This document shows, piece after piece, positions 11,536 through 23,569 of a stretch of 64,000 nt of DNA. The stretch comes from Trichoplusia ni (Eukaryota; Arthropoda; Insecta; Lepidoptera; Noctuidae), in contig NC_039481.1 of NCBI RefSeq assembly GCF_003590095.1, positions 12,493,895 to 12,557,894 on the forward strand. The letters run 5' to 3'. How positions within the stretch are numbered: position 1 is the stretch's first letter; each line of letters opens with the position of its first letter. The translations under genes were made by a program, and so were the position numbers. A model generated the notes under the pieces. The model was not told the origin of the DNA. It searched no databases and was given only the letters and a program-made list of their open reading frames with translations.

Positions 11536-14410
11536 AATTCCTCAAATACAATCATATAAAAAAACTAGAATGCAATTCGTAGCCTAAAGAACCCACTTCT
11601 CCAGATCGGTTGTCTCAATCCCAGTATACTGCAGGAAATTACTTTGTCCCAAAAATGAAAGAATTGCTTGTACCTTGCTAAACCTGCAATGCAATCTCGT
11701 TGCATTGGAGAGAAAACGACTTTACAGGCTACATCCATCCGGCGGTTCTAAAGGCTAGACCTTTTTCGGAGTAAAATACCTAAAGTACTCAATAGTAATC
11801 CTTTTTTTTTTGGTTTTTAGTTCAAGAGATAATTGAAAACTTATATTTGATAGTCGTAACTTTGCAACTACGAGTAAGTCGGTTAGTAAATTAATGTTTT
11901 CGAAGTACCTAAACAAACCTGGAATTAAAAAATGTTTGTTTTTATTTCTAGGTTAGATATTATTATTTTTTTAATTATATTTTTTGAACTCTAAGAATTG
12001 TATTTTGAAACGCAATTTGCCTTCTCCAGACACATATTATAATTCGCCATAACAACATATTTACACGAAACCTCTTATATTGCTAATGATGAGAACAGAA
12101 AGAAAATGCATGACAATATAAAAGATACGATATTAAATTGTTACGCATTTTCAAAATCATTATAGCAAAATTTGTGCTCCTGAGTACACGATTCGAATAT
12201 GTATAAAACGAGTTAATGACTTAATAACATGAAATCACAAACTGAATCAATAAACATTAAATCGGATTACGAACACAAACTTTCAATCAAACAAAACAAC
12301 TGTCAGTATTACTTTATCATGACACCAATATCAATTCTAAAATTGCCCTAAAAACCCACATTACGAACCTACGCAACAATCACTTCAAAATTCCATTCCA
12401 ACCCACTGTGTCTTAGCAAATCACTTCCTAAATAAACAAAGATTAATGTTGTTTATTAACATTAACAAATTAAGAGTAATTGTCTTGTTCTTGGTGAAGA
12501 ATAGCCCGTATCTCCTTCTAATGTTAACAAGTTGCATACTTCAGATAAGGACATGTACAATTATACATTGTGATTACAATGGTATGGTCTTGTTAATTCT
12601 GTTATAAATAAATCTCGTGATAATTAAGGAGGGATAAGAACTCGTTACAATCGTAAATATATCCTCTAGATTTTACTGCAAAGGACAAATATGGCAGGTT
12701 ACGTAATGGCACTATATAAATGATACGAGCCTTATTAGTAAGCTTGAAAATTAATATTGGTTGCCTCTAAATATAAAAATGCGTTTATGTCCAGTCATCT
12801 GAAACAGTAACAATACCGTCTTAAAAATGCGTAAAAAAAAAAACAAAGACTTCATGGCAAAATAATATGAAAGAACGCCATAATTCTCTTGTTTATTTAA
12901 ATATTAAACTTGAGATCCCATAAGGATGAAGAAAACCGGGAAAACGCTCTAACAATAGATGGCGGTACTGAGTAAGCGTTAAAGGACCCATAATTTGAAG
13001 AAACTGGTCCTTTGGCGCTCACTAAGCTCTCGTCTTTCCGCATTTACTCACAAACACGTAACGGGTAATATTTGCAGCGTCTTTTTTCTGAACTGATTAT
13101 AATAAAAGTGTAGATATGAAGTAAGTTTTGTGCTACAAATCAAATTAATGACCTCTTTACAGGATTAAATAATAATTTATTGAAATTAAAACTAATATTT
13201 ACGCAATCCTCCAACACGCACATCTATTTGAAATCTTCCTAACGCATGCCAAGCAAGTGTATCATACTTGCAGTTTTCATTTTACAGCGTAAGCTTACAT
13301 TGCAATGTATTTTATGTTCAGATTTAATACAGTTCCGTTGGGACATATGACATATTGGCAAACAAAATCTTGAGCTGTCTTTTGGTACGAAAATCTAAAA
13401 TCATGTGTATGCAAATATTTTAGGAATAAAGAGATTGGAGTGTTATTTTAGTAGTAACTTTCGAGAGGATTATTCATATTTAAAAGATGCAACGTATTAC
13501 TTATCAATTCGACTCGCGACTACACCGCCTATTTAGCTTATCAATTACTTGATTTAGTTCCGAAATTAATACATTTTATCCCCATAAATGTACCATGAAT
13601 AAACTGTTGCATCTTTCAAGTATTGGAGCATTACTCTTAATGCCTCAAATCTCAAAGTAAAATCTCAATATTAAAAAAATTGAACAAAATCTAGACTAAA
13701 AATCTCAAATCATGAGAAGAAGCTTGTACAAATTATAGCATTAAAAAACTAGCATTGAAAAAATGATAGGCTAGTATAATATTTTATGATTATAATATAT
13801 TATTTTTAATCTCCAAATAAAAAAGTAGGTACTTTGTCTTCATAACAGACTTTATTTTAGTCCTAGACTAGCACAACATAGATAACATTGAGACATTTAC
13901 GAACACAACCAACCAAAAACATATTTCAGTAAATAACGGGACGGCACATGTGTACACAAAAACTAATAACAGCTCACAACTCGACGCGAAACTTAATAAA
14001 TCCAGACACTCATTCAATGTATTGACAAAAATGGAACAGTATTTGATCGCAGCTCGTACACGATTGAAAACCCTGTAATTTGGCCGACTCACCAGTTGAT
14101 TTACCCTTAATATCGAGTCTCGATCCAGCCTGATTGCACTCTAGCACTTTTTAAACTTTTCAAAGGGCGACTGAATAATTTTCGCTCTCCGTGATTCGGT
14201 CTTTTGATACGAAATTCTCAATTTCTTTTATTTATTATTATGGGATGAGTGAATGTGTAGAAATGTGAATATCAGATGGTGAGTGCTGAATATAAATTGC
14301 ACGCTCGTTTGTTATGATTATGATCGTCATTTTTATTATTTGTTGTATTAAGCCTCGTGTAAGCTGGTACGAGTGTGTTTATTTAATGATGTAAAGAAAA
14401 CATATTCATA

Positions 14411-14613
14411 GTGGTTTCTTAGGTTTACGCGAATGTTAGACATTGAAATGAAACTACTTTTACGGATTTTATCGCGGTTTTAATTTTAGATTTTTGTTCC
14501 CGACGTTTCTGCGCGTCTGCCCGTGACCATGATACCTGCAAAGGTTTCGAAACGTCGGGAACAAAAATCTAAAATTAAAACCGCGATAAAATCCGTAAAA
14601 GTAGTTTCATTTC
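14411..14613. repeat. Inverted-repeat (foldback) element with 65-bp arms
   Basis: Two arms of 65 bp, 14,445-14,509 and 14,549-14,613, are reverse complements with no mismatch I can find, separated by a 39-bp loop. Flank 14,411-14,444 continues the repeat: with part of the arm it recurs at 34,566-34,643 inside a gene A intron. Arms start 'gaaatgaaactac' and end 'cccgacgtttc'. The unit resembles a repeat widespread in moths; whether it is a MITE or part of a larger retroelement I cannot say. Confidence 0.75.
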
Positions 14614-15444
14614 AAAACATATTCATTTGTCAAACAAAACACATTTGTTTTGAAGTTTTAACAGCGATACTCAATAAATATAGAAAAAATAAAAATAATT
14701 GACTTTATTAGAAATATATCAATTATCTATTTGTGTTTTTAAAATGAATACCGATAAATAACAAAAATGATCGCTAACATTAAAAATATTTTACATATTT
14801 TCAAAAGAATTAATAAACCAATTGTCCGTGTCTAAGTATGTACCTATTAACAATAACTAACAAAATAGACAATAAATCCAGCCAGTCTTATTACTGCAAG
14901 CACACAGATAAGAGGAACAACAAACAGGCATTCAATCAAGCAAGCAAGCTGGTAAGCACAGGTGACTGAGCCGGTCGCATATCACGTAACAACAGCATAA
15001 ATTCGTCACTCCGACAGTAACAATGACAAATTACTATGTACGTGAGAGCCGCGAACACCGCAAAAAGCACGAAGCACTGTAAACCTGAGAATAGAGCAGC
15101 TTTCCGTTGTGAAAGCGAGACGCCATCACGCACTGTATATAGCGCTATCTCGCTTCTGCTGAAATAATTGTCGAGGTTTAAAGTTCGTGGTACTGGCACT
15201 GGTGACACGACAAAATGTGTGTCTTTTTTATATGCAACGTTTCTGTCGTTTGAACAGAAATATCGTGCTTCAGATACGAGTTTGCTAATTAGGTTCAGTC
15301 TAGTTGAGTTATATGCGATTTCTCAAACCCGAAGTTATGAAATAATTGCTATATGTAATGAAGCATAATAGTCAAACACCTTTATTTTTTTTAACAACTT
15401 CCTCTGTTAATATTTTTTCTCTTGTGCCGCAGGGGATTTTGCAA

Positions 15445-15592
15445 ACATTTAATTCACATGCACAACACTCAGACTTAAAACAAGTATTCATGGATCACAC
15501 CGATGCTTGCTCTACGCTGGGATCGTAACCGCAACACGTCTTGCAAAGTGTGTTTTGCGTGGTGATCTATACCACTCTGTTATCCGTACAAT
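15445..15592 (-). repeat. tRNA-derived SINE (family 1)
   Basis: Near full-length minus-strand copy with 'cacatgcacaacactcagac', 'gggatcgtaaccgcaac' (B-box complement) and 'gcgtggtgatctatacc', then 'ctctgttatccgtac' (A-box side). Confidence 0.65.
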
Positions 15593-17370
15593 CATTCTTT
15601 AACACAGCTGCTTGCACGAGGTATTGAGCGATTAGGTGATACGCAGAGCTGTTTGCAGTTTTTCTGTCGTCCAAAAAGTGTTACTTTGCTGATTGCTGCT
15701 CTGACATGATTGACTAACAACCAAACAAATATCCAATAAATCTTAAACATTTACAATAATGACTGCAGTCCGCTTGTAAAGGCAACCATTTCTGACAAAG
15801 TATCATGTGTTATTAATAATAGACATAAACTCAAACAGCGCTGAAAATATTCTTGTATTAAAAATCAACCTTGTTCTTCAATGAAGCGCAAATGATTTTC
15901 AACTTAATAGTGATAGACCACGTTTTCGCCTCACCATAACTATAAATTCACATTAGTAGGTATAATAAACAATAATAATGTTCGCATAATTCAACCATTT
16001 ATTTCATTCTTCAACCGTTTACCATAACTGGTAGTTTGGGCATTAAATGTTTACCATGCTATTTGAATTGCCCCTAATGAGGCTTTCACGTGGATCCTGA
16101 AACTTTGAAGTTAAACTGCTATTTTGTTACGACACGAAAAGTTCAGTGGAATCGTTAGTAACAAATGGATCTTACCGTCAGTGATTTTAGTTGAAAATGA
16201 AAGACACCCTTTACTATACTAGCTTTGGGTGTCACTGTCATTGTTTGTAGTTAAACAAAAAATATAATGTGTATAATACTGGTGATCTGTGACACAGGTT
16301 TTACCTAAAACAGACTCCAGTCTCTATGTCTCTAGTCAGTAATGTAATGTTTTAAAAGTGCCTAAAAACGGCCTATTTGAAATAAAAACTTTTTGATTTT
16401 GATTTTGATTATGTCATATACAATACTTTTATGTAACCATAATTTTCCGATGATGAGAAAAATAAAGACTTTTTTGATTTTTTTTTTGACTGGAACATAA
16501 AATCTCCTGTTTATCAAATTGCGCCTAAATAAGCTTAGTGATTTTTGCGTGAGAGAGTAACAAACATATATGCGTACTTACAAACTTTCACGTTTATGTT
16601 ACTAGTACGACTACCCTCAACCCTGTACGTTAACAGAAGAATTTTTGACACGTACATTGTTAATTGTGTCCATGACGTGACGGCCAATGCATTATGAATG
16701 AAATTATTGATTTTATGATGAAACATTTCTGAATATATTTAATGAATCACAACAATTTTAGTTTTAATAAAATACTGCTTGTTTTTATTAAGAACTTAAA
16801 TTTGAGGCATTTTGGCCCTTGTGACTACTTGTTTTGCAACAAACCCCTTAGTTTTTTTTAGTGACTGAGTGTTATATAAGTTTTTGCAATAAATAAAATT
16901 ATCATAATGTTATTAAAATCGCTCTTCACGCTTATGTTACGCTGTCTGGCATCTTTCAAAATACTCGTATGTTTTATATTCATAAATTGGTTATAAAATA
17001 GTACAATTTAACACCATTATAAAACAAAACTCTTTACCACTTTATTATTTAACAACTCCAAAAACTACTAAATAATTAAAAAGATACCATGAAAACTTTT
17101 TAATTCGGAACTCTGCAAGCATAAAATTTACTCATGGAACATTAAACTTCCTGAAAAGTTTTCAAGGTATTTAAATCTTCTGATTCTACGTTCTCATGCG
17201 GTTAAAGAACAAAATATGTAATCAAGACTTCTTGGAGCTATTAAGAACTTAATATAACCATGTTACAAGATTAGATTCAACAGGACGAAAGACGAAAGTT
17301 AGGCTAAAGGCACACGAGAGAAAATCAACGAAAATGAACAATTTAGTTTCAATAGCAGTTTTATTTGAAT

Positions 17371-17625
17371 ACTAGCTGTTGCCCGCGAGTTCGTTCCCGT
17401 GGGTAGAAGATATATGTTATGATTTATAACTGCCCTGTTTTTTCACATTTTCCATTGTACATATCTTCGCTCCTATTAGTCGCAGCGTGATGGTTTATAG
17501 CCTAAAGCCTTCCTCGATGAATGGTCTATTCAACACAAAAAGAATTTTTCAATTTGAACCAGTAGTTCCTGAGATTAGCGCGTTCAAACAAACAAACTCT
17601 TCAGCTTTATATATTAGTATAGATA
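17371..17625 (+). repeat. Moth interspersed repeat of the 'ctagctgttgcccgcg' class
   Basis: Opens with 'actagctgttgcccgcgag', has 'cctgttttttcacatttt' in the middle, 'ttgaaccagtagttcctgag' near the end, and closes with 'atattagtatagat'. A copy in the opposite orientation sits at 26,631-26,810 in gene A, and a fragment lies at 55,090-55,124 in gene B. The class is common in Lepidoptera; I do not assign it to a superfamily. Confidence 0.7.
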
Positions 17626-17916
17626 ATTATGAATTATGTATTATTATGTTGTTCGCAAAGATTGATATTTTCAGTTATATATTGATTACTTATTTTTGTT
17701 GCTACTCTTTCTAATCAATCAATTCCTTATGTATTTTTTTAAACAAAAACCATGTCATGAAGGTACAATGTTCCTCATAACCGTAACTAAATATTTATGA
17801 CCTGTCAAACAAAACCTAAATCAATTCTCCAAACCGAAATAAGCCGGAAAGGCCAAAACAAACCTGAAATAATGATCGTTATTATTTTTAATACACAATA
17901 CAAAAGCGTTACGAAT

Positions 17917-17953
17917 TTGCATTAAATGAATATATTACATTCATTTAATGCAA
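17917..17953. repeat. Perfect 15-bp hairpin
   Basis: Arms 17,917-17,931 and 17,939-17,953 ('ttgcattaaatgaat' and its complement) are perfect and separated by 7 bases. The region is AT-rich, so this may be a cruciform or the remnant of a small MITE. Confidence 0.6.
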
Positions 17954-17975
17954 TGAAACTAATTAAACCTCACAA

Positions 17976-18058
17976 AGGAACGGAATCTACGACTCCTGGC
18001 TATACGCGCCAGTCGCTTGACCAGCTGAGCAAACGGTCACTGATCAGTCAGCCAATTT
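17976..18058 (-). repeat. tRNA-derived SINE fragment (family 2)
   Basis: On the minus strand it reads as an A-box-like 'gctcagctggtcaagcgac' followed by 'ccaggagtcgtagattcc'. Related short pieces occur at 34,918-34,960 and 48,752-48,785. Confidence 0.5.
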
Positions 18059-18648
18059 GAATTTCTCAATATTTAAAAGAAGACTACACACTAGAAATGT
18101 ATAGATAAACAGATATAAGTATATCTTTCTTTATCTGTACACCTACAGGATGTTCCCTCTTTCATAATACCACGGTTATTAATGCTCCAATCCTCATTGC
18201 TATTCCAATCCTCTCATTGAAACTCGCCGAACCTCATCTCTTCACCTTTATGCGGCTCTGTGCATGACATTGCACGTTTTAACTGACCATGGACGCATTA
18301 GTATAAAGGGAAGTAAGAATAAATATACCTATATCATGATAAGGGATAAATTAAATAAGTACTCTTTGGTAAAAATCTAAGCGTAACTATACTCAATTTA
18401 TATAAGCACCTTAAAAAAGGTTAGCGATCTTAGATTATAAATTGGATGAAAAATCAGTTTAACAAAAAAACTACAATAAAATCTGCAAACGACTGAAATT
18501 TATTATTATCGTTTTTAATTTATCGTTTTTAATTTATCGTTTTTTATTTATGTTTATATTTCTTTAATAAGTTACGATACAATATTGTTCACATACGTAA
18601 GTACTTACCTACTACTAAGTACTTGCCTAAAGCAATGGAATATAAGTG

Positions 18649-18870
18649 ACTAGCTTTTCGCCCGCGGCTTCACCCGCGTCGATGTCGGTTATATCGCGTT
18701 TTCAAGAGAACTCTTCAAAAGTCCGGAATAAAAACTATTCTATATTCTTTCACAAGGTCAACTCTGTCTGTACCAATTTTTATTAAAATCAGGTCAGTGG
18801 TTTAGACGTGAAAGCGTAACAGACGGACAGACAGACAGAGTTACTTTCGAATTTATAATATTGGTAGGGA
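18649..18870 (+). repeat. Moth interspersed repeat
   Basis: Starts 'gactagcttttcgcccgcgg', contains 'cagacggacagacagacag' and ends in 'tataatattggtaggga'. It is a distant relative of the repeat at 17.4 kb by its opening and ending blocks. Confidence 0.6.
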
Positions 18871-21052
18871 TAAATAACTCTCTATTACTCAAGTTTGTTA
18901 TCAAATGTTAATTTCCTAATAGACAATAATAAAAATTAATTTAATCTTTTAAAAACATTCTACAAGATTTTATTTCACTAATCCTTAATTTTGCCGCCTT
19001 GGTTTTTTTCACTGCATTTTACATCTGAAGCAAATATCGTTTCCAATCAACTATATCTTCAAAAACCATTCATTTTTAGAATTATCGAATATAAAATGTA
19101 ACAGTTCTGTACTTATCTAATAGTCAAATTGACGGCCAGTACACTAAAAACGACCTGAAAATCTTTACTATAAAGTATAAATAAACAAATAGCGATCGGT
19201 AATGAAACCTCAAGCGCGAATTTAAACCACTCCTCAAGTGCAGCGCCGCCAGTGTGCCCTAAGCTCAGCTCCGCATTACCTAGTTATAACTTTATTCAGT
19301 GTCACACGTGCTTTGTGGCAGATTGCACTCAATCCCGCTTCAAGCACTCCGTATGATAACTCTGGTCTTGTTTAATTTTGCAAGAAGCACTCACTTCTGT
19401 ATTACTCGAAGATTTTGTATAATATTTTTGTGTATATATAATATTTTGGATTTCTTAGGTACGTTTATAGTTTTCAATGTTTGTGGTTTATCATTTAAAA
19501 CTACGAAATAGAAATCTGTTGCCTTAATATTAAATGAAATAATTTATTCTGCAAATAGGATAGACGTCATCACTATTACATGTATTTTTTACGCTAGCTG
19601 ACATTTGGTGGCTGGCTACCCTAAGAAGAAATTTTGAAACAAACTCAGGTAAAGTTGATTGTGGTGATAAAACATTAAAATATTCTAAACTATAATTTGT
19701 ACGAACTTATAGTTTACATCCCAACTTGTTTTACCCGTTGGTATATGGCATTGGATAAACAGCAGCATCATCAAACTTCAGCGTATACTTTTTGCCATCA
19801 AGGCAAACAAAAAGTGAATTCAACGAAGAATTAAAAAGTTAATTTCAATAATGAGTCAACATAACCCCAACTTGGGTCTTGGTTACTAAAGGATTTCCAT
19901 TAATGCAATTTTCGCCATAAAAATTGAAAGGAAAATCCGTACAAGTTGTTTAAAATTTTCGCTGAAAACATATTAAATTCTTCAGTTATTTTATTAAAAT
20001 TCCTTCACAAATTGTTGGTGGAGCGATTGATGTTTTGTTTTGCGTTTTACGACAGTATTTGGGATAAATTTAGTATGTTAATAGAATTTAAATCAACGTA
20101 GGTAAGATAATTTGGGTTTATTTTGGGATTTCGAATAAATAACTTTGTATAAACGTTGCCTTGGTATTCCTGTTTCCGCTTTCCAAAAGTAATTTAAAAT
20201 GTACAGTACAGTATGTAAAATTGATTTTGTTCTTAACTACCTATAGTTCGTTTTTTATTATATTATCTACTTAGATTACATTTTTCATATTTAGACTAAA
20301 TTTATTCTCTTTCTTTGTTCGCTCGAATTTTTTTTTGTGATGTGTAATGAAATTCGCTAAAAATCAATCTGCGCATTAAAGCGTGTATTTCTATACCAAT
20401 GGTTGATTGTATGAATGTGACCAACCTCATAAAAACAAACGAAAGAAGAAAATTGAATTCAAAATGGAAAAAAACGTTCAGTATACCGTTAAGGGTTTTA
20501 CCATATTTTAAGCATTCAGAAAACTCGTAGACCCTCAATTTCAAATGAAATGAACTTGTAATTGAAATAATTCCTTTTATTAACCTTATCGGCCATAAAG
20601 GCGCTACAATAAAATATCTAAGACTTTTATTGCTACCATAATGCGATGAAAAATTCACAAAATGGAATTGCTTATAAGGAAATATCTCCACATTTACCAT
20701 ACTCGAGACAACTGAGCCAACCACATCTGAAAATGAAAATGGGGAGAAAACACTTTAGTATGCTACTAGAATTAATTTCGGCGAAGAATCGAGAGTGCAC
20801 ATTTTACCACAATAAGGCAAATAAATGTCTGCAATAAAACTACGTTGCGTTGTAGAGATGCTTGGATGTTTTTGTTTTAACCCATTGAATGCAGCGCACG
20901 GCGATCGGCGTAATGTATAGCTATTTTATATTTTAATAATTTAATCTAATCTTACGATGAATTATAATACCAAACATAATTATGTACGTGAAAATCAACA
21001 GGTAACAGCTCCATCCATTGAAAGAAAAAATTGTTAACAACTATTGTATATA

Positions 21053-21418
21053 CAGGGTGTCCTAAAACTCAACGATAATATGAGACCGGATGAAAGGCCA
21101 AGTGATAACAGATCAGGGAAAAATATAAAAAAAAACCATATCACTCAGTTCAGCGATAAGAGACATTTAAAAAGTTGAAATTCGACATCCCTCGTCACAT
21201 TTTTATGTCCTGTGATCACCAATGTGGCAATTTCGCTGTGAGTATTTTAATTCCGGGATCTTCATTAACGATTCTATTATTCGAAACTATAAATTAATGC
21301 AATGAAAAAAAATTTTTTTTTCTTTTTCAAAAAATAGAAACAGATTTTTTTTCCCTGATCTGTTATCACTTGGCCTTTCATCCGGTCTCAGATTATCGTT
21401 GAGTTTTGGTAAACCCTG
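21053..21418. mobile_element. MITE with about 70-bp terminal inverted repeats and TA target sites
   Basis: 366 bp, no coding frame. The left end starts 'cagggtgtcctaaaactc'; the complement of the right end starts 'cagggtttaccaaaactc'. The inverted repeats stay matched for about 70 bp with only a few differences, up to 'agatcagggaaaaa'. Both ends are flanked by TA, as expected for a Tc1/mariner-mobilised non-autonomous element; that superfamily call is inference from the TA sites and the CAGGGT terminus. Confidence 0.8.
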
Positions 21419-23487
21419 TATATGTTTTTATTTTTTCAAGCAAGGATAGTTTCGATCTTACATCTATTCTATAGTTGTTAGTAGTTGATAAAATAGGTAT
21501 ATAAAAATTAGATTACTATTTATCAGTGAGCTTGTATCATACAAAGAAGAAAAGAAAGATAATAAGTACTCTTCGCAAAAATACATTTCCAAAAGGAACA
21601 CCAAGTAAACGCTTGCTTCTACAATTATTGTAGCACATTCTTGAAGGAGGTTATAACAAAACATTTCAAATTACCCTTAAAACTGTTGGTAACAATTTTG
21701 ACAGCAGTTAGCAAGCTTCAAATACCTAGTAAAAATCTGCGCAGCGACGAACAAACAGCGGTGTGGAAATCGTGAAATAAATGCGAACGTACACAATTTG
21801 TTTAGTGGAGTGTGCCGCGCCGACAGTCCTGAGTATGACAAAACATGGAGGATGTCTGTTACACCGAAGCGTATAAAATCGTTGTTTTTATTTAAATTCA
21901 TTCAATGTGACAATGATCGAAGTTATGTAAAAAATAATTATAAAAGCTGGTGGAATGTGGGCACTGTGAATTTAATCGCCATTATTTGTGACCATATTAC
22001 CATTGTTGCCTACCCATATTTTTATTCTTTTTTTTTGTTGCTCTTATGTCAACTAACTAGCATTATGAACCTGAAAACTATAGGAATAAAGCAGATCAGT
22101 CAAAAGTAATCTTAATACTAGATGCAACTTTACTGAAAATTGGAAAACGTAAAGAGGTTTCTGTAAGCCAGGATTCGGAACTACGACCTAAAACTTGACA
22201 TTAAAAAAGATATACTACTAAGCCATCACGCTGTTGGTTCTACTTCGGTGCAACAGGCGGACACAAACCGTGAGTTTCACAAAAATTTCGTTGCTCTTAT
22301 TCGTTAAAATTACACGGATACAGTTTTGTTATTTGTGTAACGACATTATTTCAGTGAACAAAGGTTTATTAAAGTGTAGCCTTCTATAAAGACAAGAAGA
22401 TATCTGAAATGTTATTTTTCTCGGAATCTTAGCATCAAATGTAGACTTGCAGGATATGTGCACTTTACATATACTCTTGCATCTTTTCCAATGCTTTTGA
22501 TTTGCGGTGTTTCTCGTTCAGTTAGGTCCCTCCGCCTCCCCTATACCGAACGACCATCTGGTATCTGGTCTGCCGACATTGATGTGTTAGGACTAGACAA
22601 AATAGGATGAATAATACGAAGAGCGATTCATACTAAACTACTGACCCGATAGTTATAAGATCCCGCTAATAATGGTAGAAGTTTCAGCCTTATCCTGCTT
22701 TTGGAAGGCTGAACTCTTTAACTTTATTTTTAACGGTTTTACACACGCATTTTTATCTGGATCGCCTGACCAGGTGAAAATTTCAACTTGCGACCATCTT
22801 GCAGTTGTTGGATACGAAACTAGTCACGTTTTCCCAATAAACAAGAGTGACAAAACTGTTATCAAACAATAATAAATCCGCCTCATGAAAGTTATCGTAA
22901 CAATACACTGAACTATTTATTAATAAAAATCCAATTTTATTTCCATAACATAGAATTTATTAAAACTCTTCAAACGAATAACAATAAACGATGAAATGAA
23001 AATAAGAAAAAAAGATAACAATAAAATAAAAACTAAAATAAATTATTTAAACGAATACAACTAAATTAGTAATAAAATTATAATTAAAATTAGAATAACA
23101 AACCTTTTGTAAGAATCATTATTATAATAATGCCATAACAAAACGACCAATCAAAGTTTTACAATTCAATCATGCCTTTTACATCATTCGAGAAGTGTGT
23201 GTTAGTTACTCTTTCACGCAGAAACTACTAAATGGAATTTGATGAAATTTGGCACAAAGATAGAGAGTGAAGATCAAAGTTTACAGCAATATCTGAGGTC
23301 CACACGAGCGGAGAGCCGCGAGAGACCAATAGTGACATTAGAAACAAAAGAAAGCTACTATACTGAGCATTCATTTTTATCGCAATCTTATGACAAATGT
23401 TGTTGCATGAAAGTGACGAGTAGACGATTTGAATTTCGTTCAGAAATTATGATTATTAGTATTTTGTTTTGGTAATAAATTATTATT

Positions 23488-23493
23488 TTTATT
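23488..23493 (-). terminator. Candidate polyadenylation signal of gene A
   Basis: AATAAA on the minus strand, 77 bases downstream of the gene A stop codon at 23,572-23,570. Spacing is plausible for a short 3' UTR. No transcript evidence is available. Confidence 0.5.
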
Positions 23494-23569
23494 TAAAAAA
23501 GATAATGAACTGAATAATCGTAATTCAAAAGTGATGTCATCACTCATTATTGGTAGAATCAACAATACT

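Larger units (their letters stand above)
2945..14410. other. Intergenic, no gene recognised
   Basis: About 11.5 kb of AT-rich sequence. All open frames are short (under about 115 codons), lack recognisable domains and often overlap repeats, so I call no gene. It holds the SINE-like and other repeats listed separately (about 3.4, 4.6, 5.8, 8.0, 10.1, 10.6 and 11.5 kb). Between these I see only unique-looking AT-rich DNA. Confidence 0.6.
14614..23487. other. Intergenic, no gene recognised
   Basis: About 8.9 kb between the foldback element and the 3' end of gene A. The longest frame, 140 codons on the minus strand at 20,302-20,724, has no domain, biased composition and no splice context, so I do not call it. 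Repeats at 15.4, 17.4, 18.0, 18.6 and 21.1 kb are listed separately. Confidence 0.55.

Noticed and set aside
14510..14613. A hammerhead-type ribozyme in the loop and right arm ('tgatacctgcaaagg' followed by 'cgaaacgtc')
   Set aside because: Some core-like words are present, but the CTGATGA core is not intact and I could not draw the three required stems; a covariance-model search would decide.
20302..20724. 140-codon minus-strand frame, the longest in the left intergenic region
   Set aside because: No recognisable domain, composition like the surrounding AT-rich DNA, and no splice or homology support.
21798..22109. 103-codon plus-strand frame with a hydrophobic stretch
   Set aside because: Hydrophobicity comes from T-rich sequence; nothing else supports a gene.
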